This document shows, in pieces, positions 32,040 to 44,389 of a stretch of DNA of 64,000 nucleotides; within the stretch, counting starts at the first letter, position 1, and every line of letters begins with the position of its first letter. The DNA is from Hemerocallis citrina. Lineage: Eukaryota; Streptophyta; Magnoliopsida; Asparagales; Asphodelaceae. The stretch lies in the NCBI GenBank assembly GCA_017893485.1, contig CM030361.1, forward strand, positions 138,216,461 to 138,280,460. The letters run 5' to 3'. The position numbers and the translations under genes are program-made. Under the pieces are notes generated by a model. It made no database searches, was not told the origin of the DNA, and worked only from the letters and a program-made list of their open reading frames with translations.

Positions 32040-34100
32040 CCAAAATTGGGGGCAGTTAAGAGAAATTTATCCTTTTTTCATAGTTTGGTAGGATAAAGAT
32101 ATGACTTTCAACTGTTTCCTTGATTAACTCAAAAAAATAAATAAATCTATATAATAAATTACAAAGAAAGCTATCAAGTGACTCTCATTCAATCTCCTTC
32201 AAAATCAATGGCCCAGATCTAACCTCACAAAATATATTTTTCCGCTCAAAACTTCAAATCTCACAATTTCACAACCCCCCCCTCTCTCTCTTTCTCAATT
32301 CTCACTGTCTCTCTCTCTCTCTGCCTCCCATCTCTATCTCTCTCACTGTATCCCTCTTTCTTCCCGCTCTCTCTCCCCCCTCTCTCTCTCTATATCTCCA
32401 GCCGCCAAAACCCCCTTCACCTCCAGACGCTGCCGACGCTGCCTCCCAAGTCGATCCCGACGCTCTCTCTATATCTCTTTCTCAAAACCCAAGTCAATTC
32501 CAAATTCCCAATCCCGATCTCCATCTCCATCCTTTCTGATCTCGAACCTTCTTCATCCATGGCCACCACCGCCGCCACCCTAAACCCTTCAGATGAAGGG
32601 TTCCAACTCTGATCGCAAAGCGAACTGGTGATCGACTGGTGATCGACTTTAATTTTTGAAACATTCATCAAGAACAATGAGGGATTTTCGTTCCAGATTT
32701 CAGTCTTCCTCTTCCACCATAGTTTGGGAATCACGACTGTGGATGCTCTAAGCAACCACAAATCCAAGCCCTTAAAACCAACTTTCTCTCGATCTCCAAC
32801 TTCAAATGCGGAACGAAAGAGCCAAGCTTTCACTTTGTTCGATTCGCTCTTCCCCAATCTCCCTCTCATCCTCTCCAAGTTAGGGTTTCCATTTCGACCT
32901 CTCAAATGCCTGTTCAAAGTAAGTTCAGTGCTTCCAAATCACCAGGGTTTTAGGAATTTTGTTTGAGATGGCCAGGGTTTCAGTATTTATCGGATGATTA
33001 GGGTTTTTTTTCTTTTTTTTAAAATACCATATTTATCGTACATTTTGTCTTGAAATTGATGTAATTATTTGTGTGGACGTCTCTTTCTATTATACTTACA
33101 TTTGATGTATTGTAATTCTTTGTGTAGTTCCACACTTCCTTATAAGACTGTAATTTTGGCTGGCACCGGTGATCGCAGAACTTTTGCTGCAGGATTACGA
33201 TTTACCAGGTACCTCTTTTGCCAATATATGTCAAAGTTCATCATCTGCTAGATTTATATGTATCATGCTTTGTGTTAAGGATCTTCTATTGTCCATGGTA
33301 ACCGACACAATTCGCAATCTTTCAATTTACAATGATATAAAGTTTCATCACACAAACAGGGTCAAAATGAGAAAAGACAATGAAAATTTTGTTACCACAC
33401 TTTGCCAACCCTCCGAAAATCTTTTGTTAGTGGTATGGTGAATTGAGAAAATGGTTGCCTGAAGAAGTGATGGGATTGGAACTTGGAAGAAGATGATAGA
33501 TTTCATTTAGTAAGTACATTTAAACAAGATTTTAAGTGTCGGGTTTTTATGTTGTGTCAGCTTGGCATTTTTCATGTTGGATGTCGGCAAAATTTTGGGG
33601 ATATTTGATAAATATCCGAGTGTAGTGTTGGATAATCTATATTTCCTAGAGTGATGTATTATGTATATAACCTATCATTACATTGTGTATCACAACAATA
33701 TGTGTGACTTAAGCAATACTGCTTACAATGCAAATTTGTGGTCGCTGGTGCGCAAACATAATGAAAGATGCAAGATGGTATATCAATATCAGAATTTAAA
33801 CACAAACATGTAAAACTATGCAAATGAAACATATTTACCTAATATTGGTATTGGGTAATTTTGGGCAATATTTCGAACCTGAAATTTTAAGCGAAGAACC
33901 TTCAGTGTTATGGTAGAAACTCGAATACTATGTATGAACAGTTTGATGCAATATATACAAACCTTTATTTTACTAATGATTTATTTTACAATGTATAGAA
34001 AATAGATTATTTAGTATAAAGTCTCTACTACTTAGTTTAGACAGTTAACAACTTAAATATATGTATGACAAATATAGAAGTTTTATTCCTAAGCATAGAA
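32040..34100. other. AT-rich interval with CT-rich leader-like tract
   Basis: A TCTCTC-rich tract (32280-32400) is followed by Pro/Ser-type open sequence and a splice-donor-like GTAAGT at about 32919, so it may be an old 5' exon. A segment at 32163-32240 recurs at 39326-39401. An orphan right end of a Harbinger-like MITE (CGACTGTGGATGCTC plus TAA) is at 32734-32751; no left partner was found. Otherwise nothing recognised. Confidence 0.4.
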
Positions 34101-34370
34101 ACTTTAATATAATAAAGAATATAAATTAATGGATGTTCTCACATTTCTTGAAAAATAGCTAGATTTTTGGAGAATTGGATTAGTCAATATTGAAAATTTT
34201 AAGGGCAATAAAGATAAAATAACTAAGAAACTGAAACAATTTAATGAATATTTGTTAAAGAGGTATATTGAATGACTTTTGATCTTAGCATGTATAATGT
34301 ATAAATTTATATGCAGTTCACACAACTAAATAACTCTAAATAAATTTATATGCAGTTCCAAATACGTGTC
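34100..34370. repeat. Dispersed repeat, copy 1 (copy 2 at 44390-44670)
   Basis: Both copies share GATGTTCTCACATTTCTTGA, AATTGGAT-A-GTCAATATTGA, GATCTTAGCATGTATAAT and AAATTTATATGCAGTTC in the same order. They are in the same orientation about 10.3 kb apart. No TIR or LTR was found. Confidence 0.75.
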
Positions 34371-36121
34371 GTAGGAGGTGGATTGGGGGTTTTTGCCTGT
34401 AAGATCTTTGCTGATTTTTTATGGATTGGGGATTAATTTTGGTGTTGGTTTGATTTGGATTTGGTTTTGGATTTAGTTGTTAATAGATAGATGGTGTTAA
34501 TGCAGTTACCTGAGTTGATTGAGCTTTTTGACCAAAATGACCCACTTTTTGATCATTTCAAGTACAAAATTATTTTCGATGTATAGAACGAGACAATCAC
34601 AACTCACAAAAAAAAAAAAATTACAATGAATGGTCTAGAATTTGCCTTTTAAGGTTAAAAGAAAGTTGTATGTTTTCTCAAGATAGTGAAATTTCTTCTT
34701 ATGAGAACAAAAGATTAATGAAGTATTTAACTATTTATAGAGTAGGAAATATTTTAGCCAAATCAATGTCCCTTCGAGAGGTCCATTTGGATTCTCCGAG
34801 AGGATTTCAAATGAGACTCCAAAAATAAGGAAATGTTTTGAAAAAAGATTTGAGTAGAGAATCTAGAATATCTTTTCAAAACACATTTACTATATCCGTG
34901 GATTTTGGAAACGCTAAATAAAAAGATCCAATAATTAAATGAATATGAACTCAGAATTCTTGGATTACTTATTGCATTCATTTACACAAGAAGAAAATTG
35001 AGAACTAGAAACACCCAAAAAAGAACAGTTGTTAGTACAACTAAAAATACACCTCACATTACATAATTTAGGATATCTAAATTAAACCCTTGCTTATTTT
35101 CTTTATTCACAGAGAATCTATTTATGCTAACTTCATGAGATGAGTTATTACAACACAACACAGTTTTGAATTGATGATAAAGAAGAAGACAAAATCATGA
35201 ATCATAATTGGACAGAAAGTATAGTGTGCATATGAAAAAAAAAAATCTAAAGGAAGTAAGACAAGCTATACTCCATATTTTAAATTAGTAGGGAGTAGCA
35301 TGGACCAGACCTCACATGGGATGCAAAAGTTACATGAGAGGTATATAATGCATGTAAAGAAAATAGTGAGACCAGAACAACTATCTCTTGACTTGAACGT
35401 AAGCCCATCTTTTCTCTTCTCATTTTACGATATGTAGATTGAAAAATGAAGTATGGTTTACACGAATATGCAAGACTCTATCTAACTCCTGAAGTGTTTA
35501 ATAAGTGTTTAATACAGTTAGTCCATATTTTTGTTTTTCTTAAAATAGTTGGGGTGAAGTCAATAAAACTTTAATTGAGACCCAAAATTAATATACCGTT
35601 AATTTATTGAAATTGGAAAAATTTACTGAGACATAATGCATGTATTATGCAATATTTGAGAAATGTGACATTACCCGAGTAGAGGTACATGTACATTATT
35701 TCTTCAAAATTGGTGGAGTGGAATAGACATTGCGGATTCTGGGTTGAGATTAAATTATTAGGAGTGTGTTGAATTATATACCAAGGTTGAGGTTGAATTC
35801 AGTGTGGTGCTTGCGTAGTTTTGTATTTAGCATGAGTCCAATACAATGTCTTTATAAAAACTCTAGAAGCAGAGAAGTGCGAGATTTTTGGGTTCAATTG
35901 AAGTTGTCTTCTGATTCTTTTTAAGCCTCTCTTATGTTCTTGATCTTCTTCTTTATTATGTGCACTTAAATTGTTTACTAACATGAGCTAATTTTACCTT
36001 GAAAGCAAGTTTGGCCTCCTCGATGTTATTTTCTTTGTAAAAGTATTGACTTTAATCACATATGATATCAAAATTTCCCATCATTAAAATCGTTAGTTAA
36101 TCTCAAACAATTTTTTTATAG
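34371..36121. other. AT-rich interval, nothing recognised
   Basis: No coding sequence, TIR pair or array was found. It could contain remains of introns of the MADS-box fragment downstream, but no MADS domain exon (MAREKI-type) is seen. Confidence 0.4.
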
Positions 36122-36376
36122 GTAGAAGGTAGCAACAGCAGCAATGCAAGATTGAACGAATAAGTGGAAGAAGCAAGCCGGCAACTGAGGTATGCATACA
36201 CTTTTCAGTAATGAATGAATTGTACAAGTTCATCATAGATATGTTAAATGAAACATAAAGTATTTCTCTATTTCAGAAAGATGAAGGGTGAGGATCTTCA
36301 AGGATTAACACTAGAAGAGCTGCAGAACCTTGAAAGGACTCTTGAAACTGGATTAGGGTGTGTTTTAGAAAGGAAG
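36122..36376 (+). pseudogene. SVP/AGL24-type MADS-box gene fragment (I/K region exons)
   Basis: SVP-type MADS proteins are DNA-binding regulators of flowering time and meristem fate. Exon 36122-36189 reads VEGSNSSNARLNE, then a TAA stop, then VEEASRQLR, bounded by an AG acceptor and a GTATGC donor. Exon 36277-36376, after TTTCAG, reads KMKGEDLQGLTLEELQNLER and TLETGLGCVLERK, the conserved start of the SVP-type K domain. The exon sizes and splice sites match that family. The N-terminal MADS domain and the remainder of the K domain are absent. After 36376 the 3' edge of the exon (GTGTTTTAGAAAGGAAG) is repeated at 36417, and no donor follows. This is a dead genomic fragment and not a processed copy, because it keeps an intron. 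Confidence 0.87.
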
Positions 36377-36379
36377 GCA

Positions 36380-37897
36380 TGTTGTATGACCAACGCTTAC
36401 ACTATCTTATTAAGGCGTGTTTTAGAAAGGAAGTGTTCGATCAAATTCAGCTTATCAAATTTACATGATTAGGTTTAATGGTGATATATAGATAAACAAC
36501 CAGGAAAATATTTCTTTGTTTTTTGATTAAAAGTAATATTTATACAGAAAAATATAATTAAAACTGTAAAGAAGGATGTCCCTTTTCAGCAACCGTGTGG
36601 CTACTTAAACTAATAATCTGCACATGCGAGCACACCGTACGTTTTTCCTTAAGCTCCCAGTCTTTACAAATTACCTCCAGTGGCATAAATTTAAAGTTTG
36701 AGGATACAGTATCTGGCTAATTAGACATATTAAATGATTCTATTAGTGAACAGTTTAAGATACTATATATATTTTGTATTCTATGATACATTCCAGCTAA
36801 ATCATGTCAGCAACTGCTGATGAGTGTATATTCTTTTGCAAACACCGACAAGACTAACAAGTAACAACATATCAAATTAACCAAATTCTGTTGACGTAAT
36901 GTGTCAATCTTTTACAAATCATGCATCCATACTGATGTTCATAGCATAATTAAATTTGAAAGTATTCCATGTATTAAGTACTTCCTTTTGTAGGTCAATT
37001 TTGACACACCCTGCTTGCTGATCTCTCAGGGACAAAAGGTAGTTAGAAGTACCCACTTTAAGGTAGAAATAATACAAAGAAATTTGAGGATCCTCGGTTA
37101 AGAAACAAGGAACTGTTCCAAAAAATAGTCCAGTTGTATGATCTTGAAAATCTTTGTCTGCAAATGACACAACTCCAACTCTCCCCATCCCATTGTACTA
37201 TTAAATACCCATATCCACTTTGATGATCGTGATATTAGAGAATTGTACTATTAAATACCCATATCCACTTTTAGGAATAATTAGTGTTATGACCTAATTA
37301 ATTATAGTATATAGGGCAGGCCACACGTAGTAGGAGAAGAGAAGCCAGATAGGATTACTAATGCTTCCCTCTGTTAAATTATGACAATATAATATTAGAG
37401 AGGGAAAGCTGGGATCCATTTTCAAAATTTCAGCAATATTCCCCCCCCCCCCCTCTCCCTTAGTTGGATTTATAATTATTTGACTCATTTTGTTGTATAG
37501 GATAAAATAGATAAAGAGGCCAGGGATTGAATGATGATCGCTACATATATAAGGATTTGAAAGGTAAATAAACTTTTGTTCACAAAGAAAATAAGGTATG
37601 ACAAAGAAATAGTCAAACACATTTCAAAACTGAGACTGAGAGTTTGTGTTCATGCGTGGTGAAGATCCTATATTTTTGAATATTTTTTGGAGTTTTCTCT
37701 TTTGGTTCATCTGTGAATTGATGATCTATGTCCATTTTAGGATTCCACAAATTCAGTCATTTCAACTGCTTCCTATTAGTGAATTTGTTTAATTACTTTT
37801 CTGCACTAATTATGCGTATAATTGTGTGTGGAAATTATTCATGAGCACGAGAAAATCATTATTTTCCAGGTTCAGTCCGTCGTTTAAGAAATAAAAA
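36380..37897. other. AT-rich interval with poly(C) run
   Basis: A run of C's lies at 37441-37454. A direct repeat of TACTATTAAATACCCATATC occurs at about 37196 and 37247. A minus-strand 89-codon frame (37188-36919) matches nothing I recognise. Confidence 0.4.
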
Positions 37898-39020
37898 ATG
37901 GTGAAGAAGAGCAAAAGTAAGCAGTATTTCGTACATGCAAAGATTTTATTGTTACCTATCTACTACTACTACTACTACTACTTTCAGGTGCACATTTGTG
38001 TGATTTACAATTTTTTTTTTCGATTTTGTTGTGGGGTTGTAATTTATAGAGTAAGAGTAAGAGAATACCCCTTAAGCAGAAGCACAAGATTATCAGAAAG
38101 GTCAAAGAGCACCATAAGAAGAAGGCTAAAGAAGCAAAGAAGCTAGGATTCAACAACAAACGCAAGGTTGAGAAGGATCCGAGCATCCCCAATGACTTGC
38201 CGTTCAAGGAGCAGGAGCTCAAGGCCCTTGAGGCCCGGGCAATTGACGAAATGGAGCAGATAAAAGCAGCCAGGAAAGAGAGGGTACCCTTATCTTCATT
38301 TACACCTTTAGGCTTAGCTTTGTGCTCTTTTTTCTTTTTTTTTGTTATTGATATATCTGTTCATTTAGAATCTAGCTTTGTGTTGTCATGTTCATTAAAG
38401 AAAATTAGTTCGTATGATAGTACGAACCTTGAATTTTTCATTTTTTATTCCTGTGGGAATATACTTATTCATCATATTAGGCATAGTTAAGAGTTCTGAA
38501 TCATAACTGTATTTATGTACAAGTTTCGAATGTAAATTGTTTCATCTACTGCATGGAGTTCTGTCCTTACCGCTTATATAATACTGAATGATACCACTTC
38601 AATCTTTAGGCTCAAAAAAGAAAGTTAGGGTTGCCTGAGAATGATGATGTGGGAAACTTGGCTTCTTTTAAGGATTAGGAGTTGGAAAACAGAAGCACAG
38701 TTTATGAAACTTCGTCGGTTGGCAAAACCCATGGTAGCTCAATTAATCAGTATTAGTTTTTGGATACTGGTTTATATACTACCTTCTTGATTATTTTATT
38801 CATAGGTAGTTGATAAGGATGGTTATTCAAATGAGTATGTTTTGGTTTAATACTGAAAATGTACAACCATTCTGAGAGGACTTTTTACAAGGAGCTGGTT
38901 AAAGTAATAGAAGCATAGGATGTCATATTGGAGGTTCTTGATGCCCGAGATCCCCTTGGTACCCGTTGCCCTGACTTGGAAAGGATGATATTTAAATCAG
39001 ATCCAAATAAGATCCTATGG
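37898..39020 (+). pseudogene. NSN1: Nucleostemin-like GTPase NSN1 (GNL3-type), truncated pseudogene
   Basis: NSN1 is a nucleolar circularly permuted GTPase needed for ribosome biogenesis. Exon 1 (ATG 37898) codes MVKKSK. Exon 2 (38050-38283) codes the basic N-terminus: SKSKRIPLKQKHKIIRKVKE, HHKKKAKEAKKLG, EKDPSIPNDLPFKEQELKAL. Exon 3 (from about 38611) continues AQKRKLGLPENDDVGNLASF and meets a TAG. Exon 4 (from about 38860) reads NHSERTFYKELVKVIEA, a TAG, then [17 protein letters not shown], which includes the family's DAR motif. It stops after [11 protein letters not shown]; the NKxD, P-loop and the rest of the GTPase are missing. The exon 1/exon 2 phase does not join cleanly. Because introns are kept, it is a genomic fragment. 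Confidence 0.9.
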
Positions 39021-39029
39021 AAATTATGC

Positions 39030-39072
39030 TAATGTCACTCTAGGAAATGCTCATAAACCTAGAGTGACATTA
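39030..39072. repeat. Perfect 15-bp inverted repeat at the NSN1 break
   Basis: TAATGTCACTCTAGG at 39030-39044 and its exact inverse at 39058-39072 enclose 13 bases. The NSN1 homology ends within about 10 bases of the left arm. Confidence 0.75.
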
Positions 39073-40059
39073 TGTTTAATACAGTTAAACTCCAATGTCT
39101 TAATCTAGAATAAACGCGCTAATGTAAGTAATTGATTCGTTTAGCTTAAAATTGGTTCATCTACTGGCTATTCAAATTCCGTGTAAATTTTTAGCTAATG
39201 TAAGTAATTGATTGGTTTGTTAAAATAATTAGAATGTCAAAGTTAATCATCATATATTTTTCCTCCTTTATATACAGATCAAGTCCTTCATCAGAATTAA
39301 ACAACATCTAGGTAATAAAACACAAAGAAGGCTATCAAGTGGCTCTCCTTCAATCCCCTCAAAATCAAAGGCCCAGATCTAACCTCACAATATACATTTT
39401 CGTTGTTGTTTTATATTAAAAAACCAATTATATATACCTTACCAAAACTTTTTTCCATTTTTGTTTTACTTTTGTATGACTTTCGTATTTGAACTATAAT
39501 AGAACTGGGATGCAACTGACATGGACCTCAAATTTATAAATGCAACTACAATGATCAATTGGGGTTACAATGACAATTGGGGTTACAATAATTTATAAAT
39601 ACAATGAATCTTTTTTTTCCAGATTGTCGTCTACACTCAGAACCGTTATGTACATATTGACAGTTTAACTTTTGGTAGGGTGATGAAGAACATGTTTAGT
39701 TCAGGGCATTATTTTGTTTGAAAGGTAATGGTTTCAAAACTCTTACTATTGTTTTCAAACTTTCATTGTTTTAATTGTTTATTGTAAACTCTTACTATTT
39801 GATTCAAAACTCTTGCTGTTTTTTTAGGCTCACTATTTGGTCCCATTTTTGAAGACTTCAACCATTGTGTTCTCGTACAACCCTGTAGTTTTTTTTGGTC
39901 ATTCAGTTGGTTGGTGTATATTCTGGTAGAGGATGTATTAGTTGTAAGAATTGTAATATTTAGTATTTTTGGAGATGATGTAAGTATTTGTATATAATGA
40001 TGATATAATATAGTTATGTTAATACCCGTACCTGCAATTTTGTAGAGTATTGGGTCCTG
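39073..40059. other. AT-rich interval with a dispersed repeat copy
   Basis: 39326-39401 repeats 32163-32240 (GCTATCAAGTG-CTCTC and GGCCCAGATCTAACCTCACA). A short open stretch near 39620-39720 (QNRYVHIDSLTFGRV) is not recognised. Confidence 0.45.
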
Positions 40060-40235
40060 TGTTTGGTTTTTGAAAGATTTTTCGAAGGTTTTTCTAAAAA
40101 TTCATTACGTTTTCAAACGAATTTTTGGTTTTTATTTTGTATCTTGCATTATATTATGATTTTTCCCCCAGAGCCCTATATATATGATGCCTGTGTGATG
40201 TTGCTTGGTTTCGCCTGGGGAGGATTAATATTTAT

Positions 40236-43200
40236 TTTCACTCCCCGCTTCCCGGTATACAGGAACACAGGCACGTAACTGAGGCCCAGCGAATGATATA
40301 AGTACGCCAACTCATATCATCCATAAGCTGTACTAGTCTTAACTCAACAATATAAGAAAAATTAATCACAACCACGCAGGAAACATGATCACATAAACGA
40401 GAATGAAATTCAATAACCAAATCTGAAATATAAGGACTTACCAAATTGCTCGAGAGACTCCTACTCCAATTGTAGAAAATCTGCTAATCAATGCCTCCTA
40501 GAAATTCTCTTTGGCTCACCTGTACTTGATTATCTAAAAAGAGAGAATAATTTGTCCTTAGAGCAAGTACGGACAGCAAGTAGTGTAAAGCAGAAAGTAA
40601 AGGAGTAAGGTACATGTGGGAATATGAATCAAGATCAAATTGCAAGGACAATAATGGTACTAGTAACAATGGTCTTAATCAAGTGTATATATATATCAAC
40701 TAGGTCTATTATCAAGTTGTTTCTCCTAACTAGTGCACGTACTACTGCATCCCATACTACAGGTTCGATGCACGCACAACAGTGTTCGTTTTAGACTTCG
40801 TGGTGGGGTTTACAGAGCGTGTACTCGGGTATATCACGATAACAAGATTACAAGATAACAAGATAACAAGTTCACGTCTCCACAAGTAATTCTCCACCTT
40901 CCACGCCAATTTTTCATGTAACAAGATAACAAGATAACAAGTTCACGTCTCCACAATTAATTCTCCACCTTCCACGCCAAGTTCATGTAACAAGATAACA
41001 AGATAACAAGTTCACGTCTCCACAAGTAATTCTCCACCTTCCACGCCAAGTTCATGTAACAAGATAACAAGATAACAAGTTCACGTCTCCACAAGTAATT
41101 CTCCACCTTCCACGCCAAGTTCATGTAACAAGATAACAAGATAACAAGTTTACGTCTCCACAAGTAATTCTCCACCTTCCACGCCAAGTTCATGTAACAA
41201 GATAACAAGATAACAAGTTCACGTCTCCACAAGTAATTCTCCACCTTCCACCGAGTACATTTTCTGAGACTGTCCACTACTAGGTCAACCCTTAGAAACC
41301 CCGGCTTGTTTTAGTATTTTATTAATAAGTCATATATCTACATGCAAGTATTTATAAGAATGTCAAGTGAATGGTGATAATGCAGCAACATGATATATTA
41401 CACAATAATAAATAAGAACTAGTAAATCTAAAATAACAATTCTCTTTATATTACTTTAACTGATTCCTAATATAACTGGGTCGAAACCTCAATACAAGAC
41501 AGATAAGACAGTATCACATAAATGTTCATCAAGTGGGCAATTATCGAGTTATTGTATCATGCATGTATCAAGATTAATGTACAACAAGTAGTGTGAATTT
41601 TTCCAGGTAAACAAGTCAAGTGAATTTTTCCAGTAACAAGTCAAGTTTACCATGTCAAGTTCAAGTAACAAGATCTTAAGTAATAACATGTATTTAATCA
41701 AGACATGTTTTCCCATGTACAAGTTTATTTATTTTATTCATGTCAAGTATGTATCTAGGCTTGGGTTTGAGTCAATAGATAATATTAAGAGGTCAAGAGT
41801 ACGTTGGGTTAGCTCGTGTAAACTCTCGATACTCCTAACGGATAGGACACAAGGCAAATTGAGATAATTGAAATGGAACTACTTGCAGGAGATCAATAAG
41901 CTTGAACTAGAAAATTAAAAGAGTTCAAGTGGACTTGCCTGTTAGTTGACGACGATGAAATTGAACACTAGAATAACGGGATCAGTATCCCGGGGAGCAA
42001 TCCCAAGGACACGTGCATAGTACGTGCGAGAATACCAAACAGCAACCAAATCCAATTAGCAAGAGCAACCCGACAGCAAGCTCCAAATAACAATTTCCCA
42101 ACAACAGTTCCAAAACAGTAACTCGCCAACTCCACATAACCAGCACAGCAATCAGAAAAGTCAAATCTCCTACTTCACAACTTCAAGACAGCAAAACTTC
42201 AACAACAAACTAATAACCCACTTCTTCCAACCAAACACCAAATAAAATACTCCCAAACAGTAACCCAAACACCAACAGCGACAATCCCAACTCAAATCAC
42301 AGCAGCAACATAATAACACGAATCCCCACAACACCCAAACAGCAAATAGACAAATCCTCTACTTCCCAAAACATAACAGCAAGTTCATAATCCAATTTTC
42401 TTCTTCTTCACAGTGAGCCAGAGAGGGAGAGAGAGAGAGCGGAAGAAGGGAAACGGCGACAGGGACGGCGAGGCGAGGGGAAGGCTTAGGTGGCGGTGAC
42501 TGCGGGGCGAGGCGAGCGGCGGAGGAGATGACAGGATGGGGGAATGGTGCGACGGCGACTGCTGCGACTGAGTCGGCAATGGGGACTAGCGAATAGGGAA
42601 AAGTTCGGATGTGGTCGCGACGGAGCTCGAGCGGGAAGCTCGAGGTGAGCTCGGCGACAAGGCAATGAGAGGAGAAGCGACGGGCAGATGTCGACTGGAA
42701 GAAGGCGATGGGAGGTAGAGGTTCAGGCGGCGGCGCGAGGTTGAAGACGGTGGAGTCCTGGCTTCGGCAACGGCGGGGAGACTTCGAGGGAGGAAGACGA
42801 TGCGGCACGGAGGAGAATGGCGGCAGCGATGGCAGGAGGCGAGTGCAGGGGAAGCCTGCAGAGACGGCGGTGAGCGACTGGCTCGAGCGGAAGGAAGGCG
42901 ATGACTGAACGGGAGGCTGTGGCTGTCGATGAAGCGAGCGGCGGGGACTTCGGGGTCGGATGAGATCGAGACTGGAGGAAGAAGGCGAGTTGGATTTGGA
43001 GCTTGAAGATGATGGCAGAGCTATGGCGATGGAGTTCGAGGTTCGAAGTTGAGGTTGGAGGAGTGCGGCGGTTGAGTGGACAGAGGAGGGCGATTGCGGG
43101 AGCAGTTGGCTAACGGTGGAAGAGATGATGGCATCGAGGTCGGATACCGGCAATGGTGGATGGCGACGAAGGCTTGAGTTAGAGGCGGCTTCGACGACGA

Positions 43201-43825
43201 CGAAGTGAAGCGGCAACAATGGCGGCAACAGTGGACGAGCGGGAAGATGGTGGAGCGACAGTGGATTCTTCGGTGATGACCGCGTCGAGAGGGAAGAGGA
43301 AGAAGAAGGGGGATGGGTTCTGGTTCGTTTGGTTTCTCTGTTTGTTAGAGAAACAGAGAGAGAGATGGAAAGATTGAACGAGAGAGAGAGGGGGAGTGGT
43401 TGGGTATTAAAATAATAAAATAATTATTTATTAAAGGGGTAGTTAGAGATAGAGGGGTGTAGTTACGGGGATGTGGGAAGAGTGGGGAAATGTGAACAAT
43501 TTGTATACGGGTGAGTGTATGGGTTAATTTATACAATATAGATGGGTACTAGGTTTAGGGTTAGAGTCCAATAGGAGATGGGCTTGGATTTGGGCTTCAA
43601 TCCAAATAATTAAATAACATAGCATATATCAAAATCAATGGGCTTCAAATGAGATAAATAAAAGAAGCGAGACAAATTCTAGCTTGGAATATAAATTTGG
43701 GTTTCAATAGGAGATTCAAAAGGATTTAGATGCATTGGAATGATTTATACGGAATTTGAAATACAAGAATACATGGAGAAAGAGAAAAGAAATAGAAATC
43801 TGTATAATCGGAAACAGGGGTTACA
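40236..43825 (-). mobile_element. Solo LTR B, second copy, minus strand
   Basis: Read on the minus strand it starts TGTAACCCCTGTTTCC (from 43825), identical to the start of LTR B at 3873, and ends GGGAAGCGGGGAGTGAAA, a mutated form of the LTR B end. TTTAT flanks both sides (40231-40235 and 43826-43830). Its length, 3590 bp, agrees with LTR B once the MULE is removed. A CT/CCG-rich part (43400-42360 on the minus strand) corresponds to 5560-6250 of LTR B. The 289-codon minus-strand frame at 43228-42359 is Ser/Pro low-complexity LTR sequence, which I do not call a gene. Confidence 0.87.
40850..41257. repeat. 69-bp tandem array inside LTR B copy 2
   Basis: Five to six units contain GTTCACGTCTCCACAAGTAA, TTCTCCACCTTCCACGCCAA and ACAAGATAACAAGATAACAA. 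The spacing is 69 bp (CCACGCCAA at 40972 and 41041), with 71 bp for the first unit. The units are very similar, so the array is young compared with the LTR. Confidence 0.9.
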
Positions 43826-44389
43826 TTTATTGCTTGTGATGTCATATTTTTAATTGTTAGCAGAATTCCGTAAGGAATTGCTGTAAAAGGGATAATATTT
43901 TAGGGGAAACTGCTAAAATTTTTACTAAATTTCCTAAAATCTATTATGTTTTCAAACGATATCTTGGTTTTTATTTTGTAACTTTAGTCATATGAAGATT
44001 TTTTCCCCCAGAGCCATATATATATGATGCCTGTGTGATGTTGCTTAGATTGGCCTGGGGAGGATTCAATTTGACTGCCTGTGGTGTTAATTTTTTTAAT
44101 TTTGAGCATAATTCCGTAAGGAATTGCTCTAAAAGGACTAATATTTCATGGGAGATTCTGTCGAAATTTTTACTACAATCCTACCTGTAAAATTGTAGAG
44201 AAGACTGTCGAAATTTTTACTAAACAACTTAATTAATTAATCATTCTTCACGATAACGTGCCGTAGGAAACAATTTAAAGGTGATTGTATTAGAAAACTA
44301 TTAGGAAACAATATAATTTCAAAGGAGGCCTGTATAGAATAGATGATTGTATTAGAAAGGTGGTTGTATTTGTTTACAATCAGATTTTT

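Larger units (their letters stand above)
40060..44180. repeat. About 250-bp tandem duplication split by LTR B copy 2
   Basis: 40060-40235 and 43905-44066 share GTTTTCAAACGA, TTGGTTTTTATTTTGTA, CCCCCAGAGCC, TATATATGATGCCTGTGTGA and GCCTGGGGAGGATT. Downstream parts match as AATTCCGTAAGGAATTGCT at about 43864 and 44107. The LTR at 40236-43825 therefore landed in the first of two tandem units. The unit itself is unidentified. Confidence 0.8.

Noticed and set aside
33069..33251. Exon resembling an acyl-CoA hydratase (VILAGTGDRRTFAAG)
   Set aside because: The match is short, lacks the family's other motifs and has no supporting neighbours.
40850..41257. CRISPR-like 69-bp repeats
   Set aside because: Pure tandem array within an LTR, no spacers and no associated genes.
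42359..43228. 289-codon minus-strand frame as a protein gene
   Set aside because: Ser/Pro low-complexity sequence lying inside solo LTR B copy 2; no domain.
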